In this document: in pieces, positions 17,963-25,980 of the stretch
How positions within the stretch are numbered: position 1 is the stretch's first letter
How the letters are laid out: each line of letters begins with the position of its first letter
Source: Chloroflexota bacterium
Lineage (GTDB): Bacteria; Chloroflexota; Chloroflexia; Chloroheliales; Chloroheliaceae
Direction: 5' to 3'
Assembly: GCA_028287745.1 (NCBI GenBank)
Contig: JAQBPB010000066.1
Span: 62,001-126,000, forward strand
Length of the DNA: 64,000 bases
The notes under the pieces: model-generated
Seen by the model: the letters and a program-made list of their open reading frames with translations, nothing else
The model's database searches: none
Told to the model about the DNA's origin: nothing
Made by a program: the position numbers and the translations under genes

Positions 17963-18535
17963 ATGACCCAGAATTATCATTCAAAAACAAACGATAAAAT
18001 AATTGGCCCGGCCAGTGGTTCACCGCGGGATAACCGCGCTCAAACTCCTCCATCGGCTGTGGTCGATTTTGTGAGCCATTCGATCACGCAGACCCAGCGG
18101 TGCGGCTCCCAACTGGCTCAACATCTGGTCCCAGGGGTGATTATCCTTTTAGAAGGCGACCTGGGAGCCGGTAAGACCACCTTTACAAAAGGCATCGCCA
18201 GCGGTATGGGGGTGGAAGGCTATGTTAATTCGCCTACTTTTACGCTGGTCAACGAATACGAAGGCCGGTTGCCAATCTACCACCTGGACTGCTACCGCCT
18301 GGAAAGCGGCCAGGAAGCGCTGGACTTTGGCATTGAAGAATACCTGGACGCTGGCGGTGTGACTATTATTGAATGGCCCGAACGTATCAGCGAAATCTTG
18401 CCCCCGGACTTTATCCGGGTCAGCTTGAGCTATCTGACCGATACCAAGCGTTCACTTCGTCTCGAACCGGTCGGCTCAAAATATATCGCGCTTATGCAGG
18501 AATTTAAAAAGAGCGCCTTCGGGAGTACCTTATGA
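17963..18535 (+). CDS. tsaE: tRNA threonylcarbamoyladenosine biosynthesis ATPase TsaE
   Basis: The P-loop ATPase of the TsaBDE complex that makes t6A37 in ANN-decoding tRNAs. Walker A GDLGAGKTT, then SPTFTLVNEYEGR, YHLDCYRL and the Walker-B-like IIEWPERI are all present. The usual protein is ~150 residues; here there is an extra ~40-residue hydrophilic N-terminus. The frame also allows a GTG at 17936; neither start has a clear ribosome-binding site. Its stop overlaps the tsaB start by four bases (ATGA), indicating translational coupling. Confidence 0.93.
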   Translation: MTQNYHSKTNDKIIGPASGSPRDNRAQTPPSAVVDFVSHSITQTQRCGSQLAQHLVPGVIILLEGDLGAGKTTFTKGIASGMGVEGYVNSPTFTLVNEYEGRLPIYHLDCYRLESGQEALDFGIEEYLDAGGVTIIEWPERISEILPPDFIRVSLSYLTDTKRSLRLEPVGSKYIALMQEFKKSAFGSTL

Positions 18536-19197
18536 TCCTGGCACTGGACAGTTCCACTTCGTACGCCGGGGCGGCACTTTATAACGAAAATGGTATCGTA
18601 GCCGAGTTTACCTGGCTCTCGCACCGGGACCAGACCACCCAACTCCTTCCCTTAATCCAGAAAATGTTCGACGTGCAAAAAATGACCCCGGCTAACATTA
18701 CCGGGGTGGCTGTCGCCCTGGGACCGGGTTCTTTTAACGGCTTACGGGTTGCCCTGAGCGAAGCCAAGGGGATTGCTCTTTCGCTGGGCGTGCCGATTTT
18801 TGGGGTTAGCAGCCTGGATATCCTGGCCGCCGCCCACACTTACCTGAGCGGTAATTTGTGCGTGCTGGTTGAGGCGGGCCGGGGCCGCTTTGGGGTGGGT
18901 TTCTACAAGGTCAGGGCCGGGACATGGCGGCAGGACGGTGAATACCTGAACCTGGATTTAGCCGAGTTGATCGAGCGGCTTGAAGGGCCGACTTTCATTG
19001 CCGGGGAACTCAAACCGGCCCAGCGGGTGGAACTGATCGAAAAGTTGCCGAAAGCCATTATCCTTCCAGCGGCAGTCAGCCTGCGCCGTCCCGGACTGCT
19101 GGCCGAGTTAGCCTGGCACCGTTTGAGCCTGGGCGAGCCGGGTGACGACCTGGCGAATCTCCAGCCGATTTATCTGCACCAACCGGTTAAACCATAA
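18532..19197 (+). CDS. tsaB: tRNA threonylcarbamoyladenosine biosynthesis protein TsaB
   Basis: The 221-residue partner of TsaD in t6A synthesis. It has the ASKHA-fold opening ILALDSSTSYAGAALY and the signature GVAVALGPGSFNGLRVALSEAKGIAL, which distinguishes TsaB from TsaD (no HxxxH metal motif). Length is typical. It overlaps tsaE by four bases. tsaD, the catalytic subunit, is not in the window. Confidence 0.92.
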   Translation: MILALDSSTSYAGAALYNENGIVAEFTWLSHRDQTTQLLPLIQKMFDVQKMTPANITGVAVALGPGSFNGLRVALSEAKGIALSLGVPIFGVSSLDILAAAHTYLSGNLCVLVEAGRGRFGVGFYKVRAGTWRQDGEYLNLDLAELIERLEGPTFIAGELKPAQRVELIEKLPKAIILPAAVSLRRPGLLAELAWHRLSLGEPGDDLANLQPIYLHQPVKP

Positions 19198-19322
19198 GGT
19201 CGCTATTCAAGAAGTACCCGGTGTTTCTCGCTGGTGTGAATTGTTTCAGCCATTCTACTTTAGAATAGGGCCGATGATTTAGCCGTAAGTAAGCGGTGAA
19301 ATCGTAATATCCGTTCAGAATT

Positions 19323-19331
19323 TGGTAAAAT
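19323..19331 (+). promoter_or_regulatory. Extended -10 element upstream of rimI
   Basis: TGGTAAAAT matches TGn plus TAAAAT, ~80 bases before the rimI GTG. No strong -35. It would allow rimI to be transcribed separately from tsaEB, from which it is separated by 214 bases. Confidence 0.4.
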
Positions 19332-19371
19332 AGCGCTAAAGCTTGCCGGTTTCGTTCAGGGATTAGTGGTA

Positions 19372-19392
19372 ACCCGGGCCGGGTAGTTTTTT
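19372..19392 (+). terminator. Short hairpin with T-run before rimI (terminator or attenuator)
   Basis: ACCCG-GGC-CGGGT forms a five-base-pair stem directly followed by AG and six Ts, ending 19 bases before the rimI start. It could end tsaEB transcription or attenuate the upstream promoter at 19323. The stem is short. Confidence 0.45.
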
Positions 19393-19411
19393 AAGAGGTA
19401 AGGGAAGAAAA

Positions 19412-20164
19412 GTGCCAACGGGTTTTGCTATCGAGCCAATGCGCATGGAAGATATTCCAGAAGTCGTTGAAATAGAACGGGCTTGCTTTGCCCTGCCCTG
19501 GCCGGCCAGCGCCTATAAACGCGAGCTTAAAAATCCTAGCTCCACCCGCTATCTGGTCTGCCGCCATTACCTGTCCGAGCCGCCTACCCCGGTTGCAGAA
19601 CCGCCCCACCCTAAAAAGAGTAGCTTTGTTTCGCGGGTACTGCCCTTCCTCAGGTCTGATGGCGACTCCTCCCGTTCAAACACCGGCCCGAACCCGAACC
19701 CGCTTGTGGGTTACGGCGGCCTCTGGCTGATGATGGATGAGGCCCATATTACAACCCTGGGCGTAAATCCCGAATTCCGGGGCAAAGGACTGGGCGAGTT
19801 CTTGCTTATCGGGCTGATTGATGTAGCGGTGGCCCTGGGTGCTTCCTGGCTGACCCTGGAAGTTCGGGTCTCGAATGTTTCGGCCCAGAAGCTTTATGAA
19901 AAATATACTTTTAAGGTTTCCGGCACGCGCAAAGGCTATTATACCGATAACAACGAAGACGCTTATATAATGTGGTCGGACGAACTGACCAAACTTTCGT
20001 TTCGGGAGAAGTATAAGACCTTGAAGTCCGACCTTCTGACCAAGCTGGCGACCCGGTCCGAACTGGCCGCCCCGGCCGGGACCGCCGTCCAGACCGACCC
20101 GGCCCATCCCCTGGTTACACCGCAGGCCCAGGAAGAGGCGGCCCTGGAGGGTCAAGAAGAATAA
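19412..20164 (+). CDS. rimI: Ribosomal-protein-alanine N-acetyltransferase RimI-like (with insert and tail)
   Basis: A GNAT acetyltransferase. RimI acetylates the N-terminus of ribosomal protein S18 and is usually encoded next to tsaB/tsaD, as here. Core motifs are IEPMRMEDIPEVVEIERACF, the acetyl-CoA loop VNPEFRGKGLGEFLL, and LEVRVSNVSAQKLYEKYTF with GTRKGYYTDNNEDAYIM. The protein is 250 residues instead of ~150: an inserted Pro/Ser-rich loop (about residues 54-92) precedes beta-strand VGYGGLW, and a ~60-residue charged tail follows the domain. The GTG start has a GGGAAG ribosome-binding site. Both additions look disordered and may be lineage-specific. Confidence 0.87.
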   Translation: MPTGFAIEPMRMEDIPEVVEIERACFALPWPASAYKRELKNPSSTRYLVCRHYLSEPPTPVAEPPHPKKSSFVSRVLPFLRSDGDSSRSNTGPNPNPLVGYGGLWLMMDEAHITTLGVNPEFRGKGLGEFLLIGLIDVAVALGASWLTLEVRVSNVSAQKLYEKYTFKVSGTRKGYYTDNNEDAYIMWSDELTKLSFREKYKTLKSDLLTKLATRSELAAPAGTAVQTDPAHPLVTPQAQEEAALEGQEE

Positions 20165-20171
20165 GTGGCAA

Positions 20172-20528
20172 ATGCCACACCTACCGGTTGATAGGCAGGG
20201 CATCTCAAAATGGGCAGTTTCTGAGCGTGAGTGGGTCAAGTTTGGAGTAGTTATTGCAGCATTAAGAGCACGCGCAGTTGATTTTGAAAAACCTAACGAC
20301 CTGGATAGCAAAAAACGCCGGGAAGAAGCTCTTACCAGGGTACGTAATTACCAGGCCGCCGGTGTCTCTATTGTGTGGGCGATTAACCCTGACAGTAAGA
20401 CGGTTGAAGTTTACCATCCTGCCCAGTCTAATGCTGTCCAGGTGCTTGGGGCAAATGACGAATTGACCGGCGAAGATGTTATACCCGGCTTCAAGGTAGC
20501 GGTAAGCAGGCAGTTTGACCAGTCGTAA
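20172..20528 (+). pseudogene. Uma2-family endonuclease-like protein, truncated
   Basis: The C-terminal ~85 residues match Uma2 (DUF820) proteins of the PD-(D/E)XK nuclease fold: KKRREEALTRVRNYQAAGV, SIVWAINPDSKTVEVYHP, and the closing GEDVIPGFKVAV. Uma2 proteins are ~180-190 residues; here only 118 remain and the catalytic stretch that normally reads P-D-x-x-x-E-V-x-S is replaced by AVDFEKPNDLD. The 5' part seems deleted or rearranged. The ORF starts eight bases after rimI without a good ribosome-binding site. Uma2 genes are mobile-associated and multicopy in Chloroflexota and cyanobacteria. It might still be translated. Confidence 0.6.
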
Positions 20529-20579
20529 TTAAATTCAGGTAATAGGCGAAAAGCAAAAAATCTAAAGGAGCAGCAAGAC

Positions 20580-21371
20580 TTGTCCAAAGTGGCACCGCTA
20601 AACGAGACAACCCACACAGAGCATCCCAGCGTAGAAGAACACTATGATAAGGTCTGGACCGAAGAAGAAGGCGAAGCCTGGGAGTCGTGGCCGTTTTTCC
20701 GCCAGAACCCCAGCGCCTTGAGTTTCGCGCTGGATCGCCTGGCCGGGAACGCCTCTTTAGCGGATAAATTGGTCCTGGACCTGGCTTGCGGTGTAGGTTA
20801 TAGCACTCAGGAACTGGCCGGGCGCGGGGCCAGGGTCTTCCCGCTCGATTTATCGTCCCAGGGCTTACGCAAGACTTTGCAACGCCTGGAACGTGCCAGG
20901 CTGGGAGATAAGGTCGCGGCGGTGCGTTCCAGCGTGGAGCAGTTACCCTTTGCCGATGCCAGTATCGAAGCGGTCTTCGCCCAGAATTTCTTGATGCATG
21001 TCAATCCTGAATTGGTTGGCCGGGAAGTCTGGCGCGTGTTAAAACCGGGCGGCCGGGCGATTTTTGTCGAGCCGCTGGCCCATCACCCCCTGGTGAAACT
21101 GTACCGGACCCTCTTTTCCAGCTACAAAGGTATCAAGCCTAAATGGTCCAGCCGCGAGGACCTGCAGCTGTTAGGACAGCCTTTTTCTTACACCAAAACC
21201 AGTGGTTTTTACCTTCTAACCGCGCTCGCCAGCGTTGGCTTCATCCAGAAGCGCCCCTGGCTGCTCAAGCCGGTCTTTACCGTCCTGCACGGCCTGGACC
21301 GCCTGCTGCTAAAGCTATTTCCCGGCCTGGAAAAATATACCTGGGTTTCCGTGACCGAACTGGTCAAATAA
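20580..21371 (+). CDS. Class I SAM-dependent methyltransferase
   Basis: A 263-residue Methyltransf_11-type enzyme. The SAM loop is LVLDLACGVGYSTQELA, followed by VFPLDLSSQGL, SVEQLPFADASIEAVFAQNFLMHV and the RVLKPGGRAIFVEP strand-helix-strand. TTG 20580 is preceded by AAAGGAG at nine bases, which decides the start; a GTG three codons later is the alternative. The N-terminal EEEGEAWESWPFFRQNPS region resembles methyltransferases of polyketide or lipid tailoring, but the acceptor is unknown. No partner gene is adjacent. Confidence 0.83.
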   Translation: MSKVAPLNETTHTEHPSVEEHYDKVWTEEEGEAWESWPFFRQNPSALSFALDRLAGNASLADKLVLDLACGVGYSTQELAGRGARVFPLDLSSQGLRKTLQRLERARLGDKVAAVRSSVEQLPFADASIEAVFAQNFLMHVNPELVGREVWRVLKPGGRAIFVEPLAHHPLVKLYRTLFSSYKGIKPKWSSREDLQLLGQPFSYTKTSGFYLLTALASVGFIQKRPWLLKPVFTVLHGLDRLLLKLFPGLEKYTWVSVTELVK

Positions 21372-21690
21372 GTACTTTTAGCAAGTAAGAATTTAACCCA
21401 CCCCTGGTTCTCCTTACGAAAAAGCTCTATTTTTTGAACCCCAAATTCAATATTTACCCATGGTATTCAATTAGCCTGATTACCCTGTTGGGGCTATGCT
21501 ATGTTTAAGCGAGAGTAACCGGGTACAATAAAGGTAAAGAGCTTTAACCATGACAATCAAAGCCAATCGCATAGAACGCTATTATGATACTCACGAGGTA
21601 GAAGGGGCCGAGTTGACGCAAAGCTTAGAGAAGCGGTAGTTCAGGCCGGGTGGTTTTAGGGTTAAAGAAGTATATTTATTACCGGTTGAG
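21372..21690. other. Intergenic region with a short decayed ORF
   Basis: About 320 bases between the methyltransferase and the convergent P450. A 29-codon reading frame from ATG 21550 (starting MTIKANRIERYYD) is closed by a stop at 21639; it reads like the beginning of a protein whose remainder is lost. With the Uma2 fragment at 20.2 kb this suggests a site of gene decay. No terminator with a T-run was seen. Confidence 0.35.
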
Positions 21691-22917
21691 TTAGCCGAAG
21701 ATAACCGGGTAGCTGTGGTAAACATCGCGGGCGTAAGGGGAGAGTTCGGGAATAGGGTGCGCGGGGTCGGGCCGGGCATTATGCTCAAAGAGGCTTTGCA
21801 CCAGGATTGCCGCTACCCCGAAAAGCTCAGTGCCTGAATTACCGCTATCAAAAGCAGCCTGTTCCGGTGTGCCAACCGCCAGTTCCCGGCCCAGGCATAG
21901 ATGCGAACCGCCGCCGAAGCTCAGACCGGCCCGGTAAGTTTTAGCCTGAATAATCCGGCCTGGTTTAAACTGGTCCGGGTCGTGACCAAACACCGCCGGG
22001 TCGCGATTGGTTTCTTTAATGTAAATCCCGGCGGTCTGGCCGGTTTCGAAGGTAAGCCCGTTTTTGAGTTTGACCGGTCCGGTGGCTTGCCGGAAGATGG
22101 TTGGAATGGCCGGGTGCAGCCGTAAAGCTTCCGCCGCCGCTAAGCGTATGAAATAGGGATTAGCCAGCGCCAGTGGCTGGGCGGGATTTGTGCGGCTGTA
22201 TTCGTACAGGTGGTGAAAAAGGTGAGGAGCCAGGCTGGCGGTTGTGTCTATCGCCGCTACGGCGTAGAAGGCGACTTCTCCGGCGATTTGCCGGGTATCC
22301 CACTTCCGTTCAGCCTGGGTAGTATGTAGCAAAAGCAAAGTGATGAGATCGGAAGGTAAATCTCCGGTGGAGAGCCTTCCGGCCTGATGTAACGCTAGAA
22401 TGTTTCGTCGCCGGGCGATAGCCGGGTCTATGAACCGGTTGCGCAATTCATCCCTGGCAGCCCGCCGGGTATAACTGGGGCGGCCTGGCTGGTGTGCCTG
22501 GGTGCCGCTAACCAGGGCGCTCAGGAGGTAAGTGGCTTCGGCTGCGGTATCTTCGCTGCTTAAACCATCTAACCCGATCAAGCGCCCGGCTGTCTGGGCC
22601 ATCAAGGAATAGCTTAACGGTACAAGATCGACCCGGTTCTGTGCCGCCGCCTTTGCGACTACACGCCGGGTAAAGTCGGCAATAAAGCTATCTTCGGCTG
22701 CTTTCAGACGCAGGCTTGCGAAAAGCTTGCTACCAATGAGGCGGCGTTCGCGGTGAGCGGGGCCTTCGAGGGTAACAATAACCTGGCCTACCAGGGGAAT
22801 CAGCCCTTTAAAGGTGACTTCCCGGAAGCTTTTGTGGCGAAGAATTTCCTCACCTACATCAAAACTGGTGATCCATTGAACGGCTAACTCAGTCGACTGA
22901 TCGGACTTTACCGGCAC
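21691..22917 (-). CDS. Cytochrome P450
   Basis: A 408-residue soluble bacterial heme monooxygenase. The heme-binding loop FGGGSHLCLGREL holds the thiolate Cys; the I-helix oxygen-activation motif is in AVAAIDTTASL (acid-Thr pair), and the E-x-x-R of the K-helix is in AAAEALRLHPAI. After the heme loop the sequence departs from the usual helix L pattern (GTPEQAAFDSGNSG), so the C-terminus may bind an unusual partner. The start is GTG, 15 bases after a perfect 14-bp inverted repeat. No ferredoxin or reductase gene is nearby; substrate unknown. Confidence 0.88.
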   Translation of the reverse strand: MPVKSDQSTELAVQWITSFDVGEEILRHKSFREVTFKGLIPLVGQVIVTLEGPAHRERRLIGSKLFASLRLKAAEDSFIADFTRRVVAKAAAQNRVDLVPLSYSLMAQTAGRLIGLDGLSSEDTAAEATYLLSALVSGTQAHQPGRPSYTRRAARDELRNRFIDPAIARRRNILALHQAGRLSTGDLPSDLITLLLLHTTQAERKWDTRQIAGEVAFYAVAAIDTTASLAPHLFHHLYEYSRTNPAQPLALANPYFIRLAAAEALRLHPAIPTIFRQATGPVKLKNGLTFETGQTAGIYIKETNRDPAVFGHDPDQFKPGRIIQAKTYRAGLSFGGGSHLCLGRELAVGTPEQAAFDSGNSGTELFGVAAILVQSLFEHNARPDPAHPIPELSPYARDVYHSYPVIFG

Positions 22918-22932
22918 GGCTCAACTTTCGGT

Positions 22933-22971
22933 CCGGACGGGTTCTAACGGTTTAAGCTAGAACCCGTCCGG
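22933..22971. repeat. Perfect 14-bp inverted repeat between rpsA and the P450 gene
   Basis: CCGGACGGGTTCTA (22933-22946) and TAGAACCCGTCCGG (22958-22971) are exact reverse complements around an 11-base loop. On the minus strand it sits downstream of the rpsA stop and ends just before the P450 ribosome-binding site. There is no T-tract, so it may be a regulatory hairpin or operator for P450 or a stabilising 3' end for rpsA. Confidence 0.6.
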
Positions 22972-23044
22972 TAAGAAAAATCTAACTGACCATTCCCGGC
23001 AGGGAAGTAAAGCTAATCACTCACTTGAAGCTGGAACAGCGAGA

Positions 23045-24538
23045 TTACTCTTCGCTGGTGGGTTCTTCGCTGCCTTCCTGGGCCCGCTTGAGGCTAAGGG
23101 CCAGGCGCCGGTTTTCGGGGTCAATCCGTAAGATACGGACTTTCACCTTGTCGCCAGGTTTAACGATGTCGCCCGGGCGGTCAACCCGGCCTTCGGCCAG
23201 CTCGGAGATGTGAATAAGTCCTTCCAGACCTTCTTCAATCCGGGCAAAAGCCCCAAAGTTAGACAACTGGGAAATAGTCGCTTCGACCAGTTCGCCGACG
23301 TGGTACTTCTCGGTAACCTGGCTCCAGGGTTCAGGCTGGGTCCGTTTAATCGAGAGGGCAACCTTCTGCTTGTCCTGGTCAATGCCCAGGATGTAGACTT
23401 TAACCGGCTGGCCGACGCTGAGGATCTGTTTAGGATCGTCGATACGGGCCCAGCTGAGTTCGCTGACGTGGACCAGACCATCAACGCCACCCAGGTCAAT
23501 GAACGCGCCGAACTTCGCCAGGGTGGTAACAATACCTTCCCGGACCTGTCCAACTTCGAGTTCATTCATCAGGCGGCCCTTGCTGGCTTCACGCTGTTCG
23601 CGTACAGCCTGGCGCTCGGAGAGGATCAGGCGGTTGCGGTCGCGGTTAACTTCAACAATTTTGACCAGCAGCTTGGTGTTAACCAGGCGGGACATCTGGC
23701 TCTGGCGATTTTCTTCGCTATCGCCAATGCCGGAGAGTGCGTTGACCTGGGAAGCAGGGATAAAGCCCCGGACGCCTTCCACTTCGACCATCAGACCGCC
23801 CTTGTTGTAACCGACAACGTCTACTTCAAAGACTTCACCGGCCTCGAACTGCTGCTGGAGTTTGCGCCAGCTTACTTCGGTGCGAGCTTTATCAATCGAA
23901 AGAATCGGGCCATCTTCGCCATCCGCGCCACTTTCAGGGCGGACTACAACGACCAGCACTTTGTCACCGACGCGCATTTCGCTTAATTTATCGGCGCTCA
24001 GGCTCTGGCGTTCGCGCTGGGGTACAATGCCTTCGCTTTTTGTACCAATGTCGACCAGCATATCGTCGCGGTCTTTGTACATCAGGATGCCTTCGATTGC
24101 CTGGCCGTATTCAAGGCGGCGAACCGAACTGGCAGCTTCGTTCTCATTGAGCAGTTGTTCCATTAAAGAAACGGGCGGGGCGTTTTCTTCAACCTTCTGC
24201 TGAATGGCTTCGGCATCAACCTGGACTGCTCCATCTTCGGTTACCGTTGATTCGGCGGCACCGGCTTCTGCGGAAGCTTCCTCGGGTGCGGCGGTGGCGG
24301 TTTCCTGGGCGGGCGGGGTTTCTGTTGAAACAGCACCGGCCGGTTCAACCTCGCCACCTGAAACCACTTCGGTAGCGTCTGTCTGGCTATTGGTTTCGCC
24401 GTTTAGGCTGGAATTTTCCTGAGCTGGGGAAGTGATGGAGCTGGCTCCCTCTACCGGCTGGGTTGTATTCGTCTCCTGGTTATTCAAACCCTGCTCCCCA
24501 TTATTCGCGGTATCATTAGTTACTGGGGTAACATTCAT
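23045..24538 (-). CDS. rpsA: 30S ribosomal protein S1
   Basis: Binds mRNA on the ribosome and helps translation initiation. Four S1 (OB-fold) repeats can be seen: ~145-215 (GQAIEGILMYKDRDDMLVDI), ~230-305, ~320-395 (VREGIVTTLAKFGAFIDLGG) and ~405-480 (VEATISQLSNFGAFARIEEG). E. coli S1 has six repeats; four-repeat forms are normal in many Gram-positive-like phyla. The first ~135 residues are a Thr/Glu/Ala/Gln-rich, probably disordered extension, longer than in most relatives. The ribosome-binding region is AGGAAGGAAAG. Confidence 0.92.
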   Translation of the reverse strand: MNVTPVTNDTANNGEQGLNNQETNTTQPVEGASSITSPAQENSSLNGETNSQTDATEVVSGGEVEPAGAVSTETPPAQETATAAPEEASAEAGAAESTVTEDGAVQVDAEAIQQKVEENAPPVSLMEQLLNENEAASSVRRLEYGQAIEGILMYKDRDDMLVDIGTKSEGIVPQRERQSLSADKLSEMRVGDKVLVVVVRPESGADGEDGPILSIDKARTEVSWRKLQQQFEAGEVFEVDVVGYNKGGLMVEVEGVRGFIPASQVNALSGIGDSEENRQSQMSRLVNTKLLVKIVEVNRDRNRLILSERQAVREQREASKGRLMNELEVGQVREGIVTTLAKFGAFIDLGGVDGLVHVSELSWARIDDPKQILSVGQPVKVYILGIDQDKQKVALSIKRTQPEPWSQVTEKYHVGELVEATISQLSNFGAFARIEEGLEGLIHISELAEGRVDRPGDIVKPGDKVKVRILRIDPENRRLALSLKRAQEGSEEPTSEE

Positions 24539-24649
24539 CTAGATTTAATGCTTTCCTTCCTGCTAGCCGATAACGAACATTCGTACCCGGCGTTAAATAA
24601 GGGATAATCAACCTTTGCTTTGCTACATATTAGATGCAACTGAAACTTA

Positions 24650-24655
24650 ATTATA
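24650..24655 (-). promoter_or_regulatory. Possible -10 box for rpsA
   Basis: On the minus strand this is TATAAT, about 112 bases upstream of the rpsA ATG. The -35 at the proper distance (ATGCAA-like) is poor. Confidence 0.3.
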
Positions 24656-24992
24656 CAATATTAAAGCTAAGATTGCATCCCAACCTAGCCCCAATTTGGC
24701 CTTTTTGGGAAAGTTTATCAAATATACATCATAGAGACTGTGGGAATCAGGCTGTCCCGGTAATTTCTTGATATAGTTTGAAGTGAAAATATGCCTAAAA
24801 GCCAGATTATATGGGCCGGAATTAAAGCGGTTAAGCTTATATCCCACTAGTTATTGGCAGTATAACATACATGCCCCTGAGAAGTTAAGCCGCGCCTTTT
24901 CCCGGTATGGTTAATTGGACGGGGAGTGACTTTCTTGCCCGGCTAGGCCGGTAATTTGAATGTGATATTTAGAAAATTAAAATAAGCCGGGA
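24656..24992. other. AT-rich intergenic region upstream of rpsA
   Basis: The full gap between the rpsA start and the NrtR-like gene is 454 bases. Apart from the possible -10 box I see no gene, strong hairpin, tRNA or repeat. Short ORFs here have no recognisable features. Confidence 0.4.
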
Positions 24993-25760
24993 CTAGGACT
25001 CGGGCCCACGCTGGTAGGGTTCCTGGTCGTTTAAAACAGCCCGGTACAGGCGGGGAGGCCGGTGGCGGCCACCTTCCAACCGCTCGTTGGTCTCAATAAT
25101 TGCCCCGCTGGCCTCAACTTTGCGCTTGAAGTTGGCCGGGTCTTCTTTTTTGGCGTGGCGGCCCTGGATCAGGTCGTAGACCTCGCGCAACTGGGTCAGG
25201 GTGAAGGTGGGTGACAGGAACTGGAAGGCAATATTGGCGTATTTGATTTTATTGCGCAACCGCCACAGGGCATAGCTCAAGATTTCTTTATGGTCAAAGC
25301 CCATTTCGACAGGCAGTTCGTCCACTGGAAACCAGCGGGCTTCGGCGGTATCCCGCCCGGCGGCTACCTTTTCCCGGTCGGTCCGGACCAGGGCGTAGTA
25401 GGCAATGGATACTGTCCGGCCGCGCGGGTCGCGTTCTTTACGGCCAAAAGTGTAAAGCTGCTCCAAATAAGAAGCTTTAAGAGAGGTTTTTTCTAAAAGC
25501 TGGCGGTGGGCCGATTCTTCAAGGCTTTCATTGGCATGCACTCGCCCGCCCGGTAGCGCCCAGTAATTTTCGAATGGCTGCCTGGCTCGCCGGACCAGCA
25601 GGACTTGCAACTCGTGGTTGGCGTGCCCCTGGGCTTCGTCCTGGTCCCAGGCTGGCAACTGGCGCGGCCGGAGGCTAAATATAACCACGTCTACGGTTAA
25701 AGATATGCCGTTCTGGGCATTATTTCCCTTTGTTATAACCCTGTCCGCTTCCTGTGTCAT
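24993..25760 (-). CDS. NrtR-like transcriptional regulator: degenerate Nudix domain plus winged helix
   Basis: A 255-residue protein. Residues ~20-160 are a Nudix domain (VDVVIFSLRPRQLPAW, LPGGRVHANESLEESAHRQLLEKTSL). The Nudix box keeps G-x5-E and the R, but the following catalytic glutamates are altered (R-Q-L-L-E-K in place of R-E-x-x-E-E) and the last G is S, so hydrolysis is doubtful. The C-terminal part (FTLTQLREVYDLIQGR, NFKRKVEASGAI, RPPRLYRAV) is the winged-helix DNA-binding domain of the NrtR family, which controls NAD or sugar metabolism genes in response to ADP-ribose-type ligands. No NAD genes are adjacent. Ribosome-binding site AAAGGGGA. Confidence 0.82.
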   Translation of the reverse strand: MTQEADRVITKGNNAQNGISLTVDVVIFSLRPRQLPAWDQDEAQGHANHELQVLLVRRARQPFENYWALPGGRVHANESLEESAHRQLLEKTSLKASYLEQLYTFGRKERDPRGRTVSIAYYALVRTDREKVAAGRDTAEARWFPVDELPVEMGFDHKEILSYALWRLRNKIKYANIAFQFLSPTFTLTQLREVYDLIQGRHAKKEDPANFKRKVEASGAIIETNERLEGGRHRPPRLYRAVLNDQEPYQRGPES

Positions 25761-25940
25761 TTTCCCCTTTAGGCATTTCTAACTTCGGTAACGGGCTTCT
25801 CATAGCAAGCTCACCCAGCAATATTTCACGAAAAAGCTGAAACAATTTTTAATAGATATATTAAGTAGTCTAACATTCGAAAGAGTTTTTAGCAACATGA
25901 CAATAAGTATGAGAAAGAAGGCTCAAATAAAAAGAAAATG

Positions 25941-25971
25941 AAAAAAGAAGCCCCCGGGTTGGGAGCTTCTT
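25941..25971 (-). terminator. Terminator of the hemerythrin gene
   Basis: On the minus strand AAGAAGC and GCTTCTT form a stem followed by a run of Ts (read as A-run 25941-25946 on plus). It starts ten bases after the gene's stop codon. Confidence 0.72.
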
Positions 25972-25980
25972 CAACTCAAA

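Noticed and set aside
23210..23986. A 258-codon plus-strand frame inside rpsA
   Set aside because: Antisense shadow of the S1 repeats; the repetitive appearance comes from the S1 domains.
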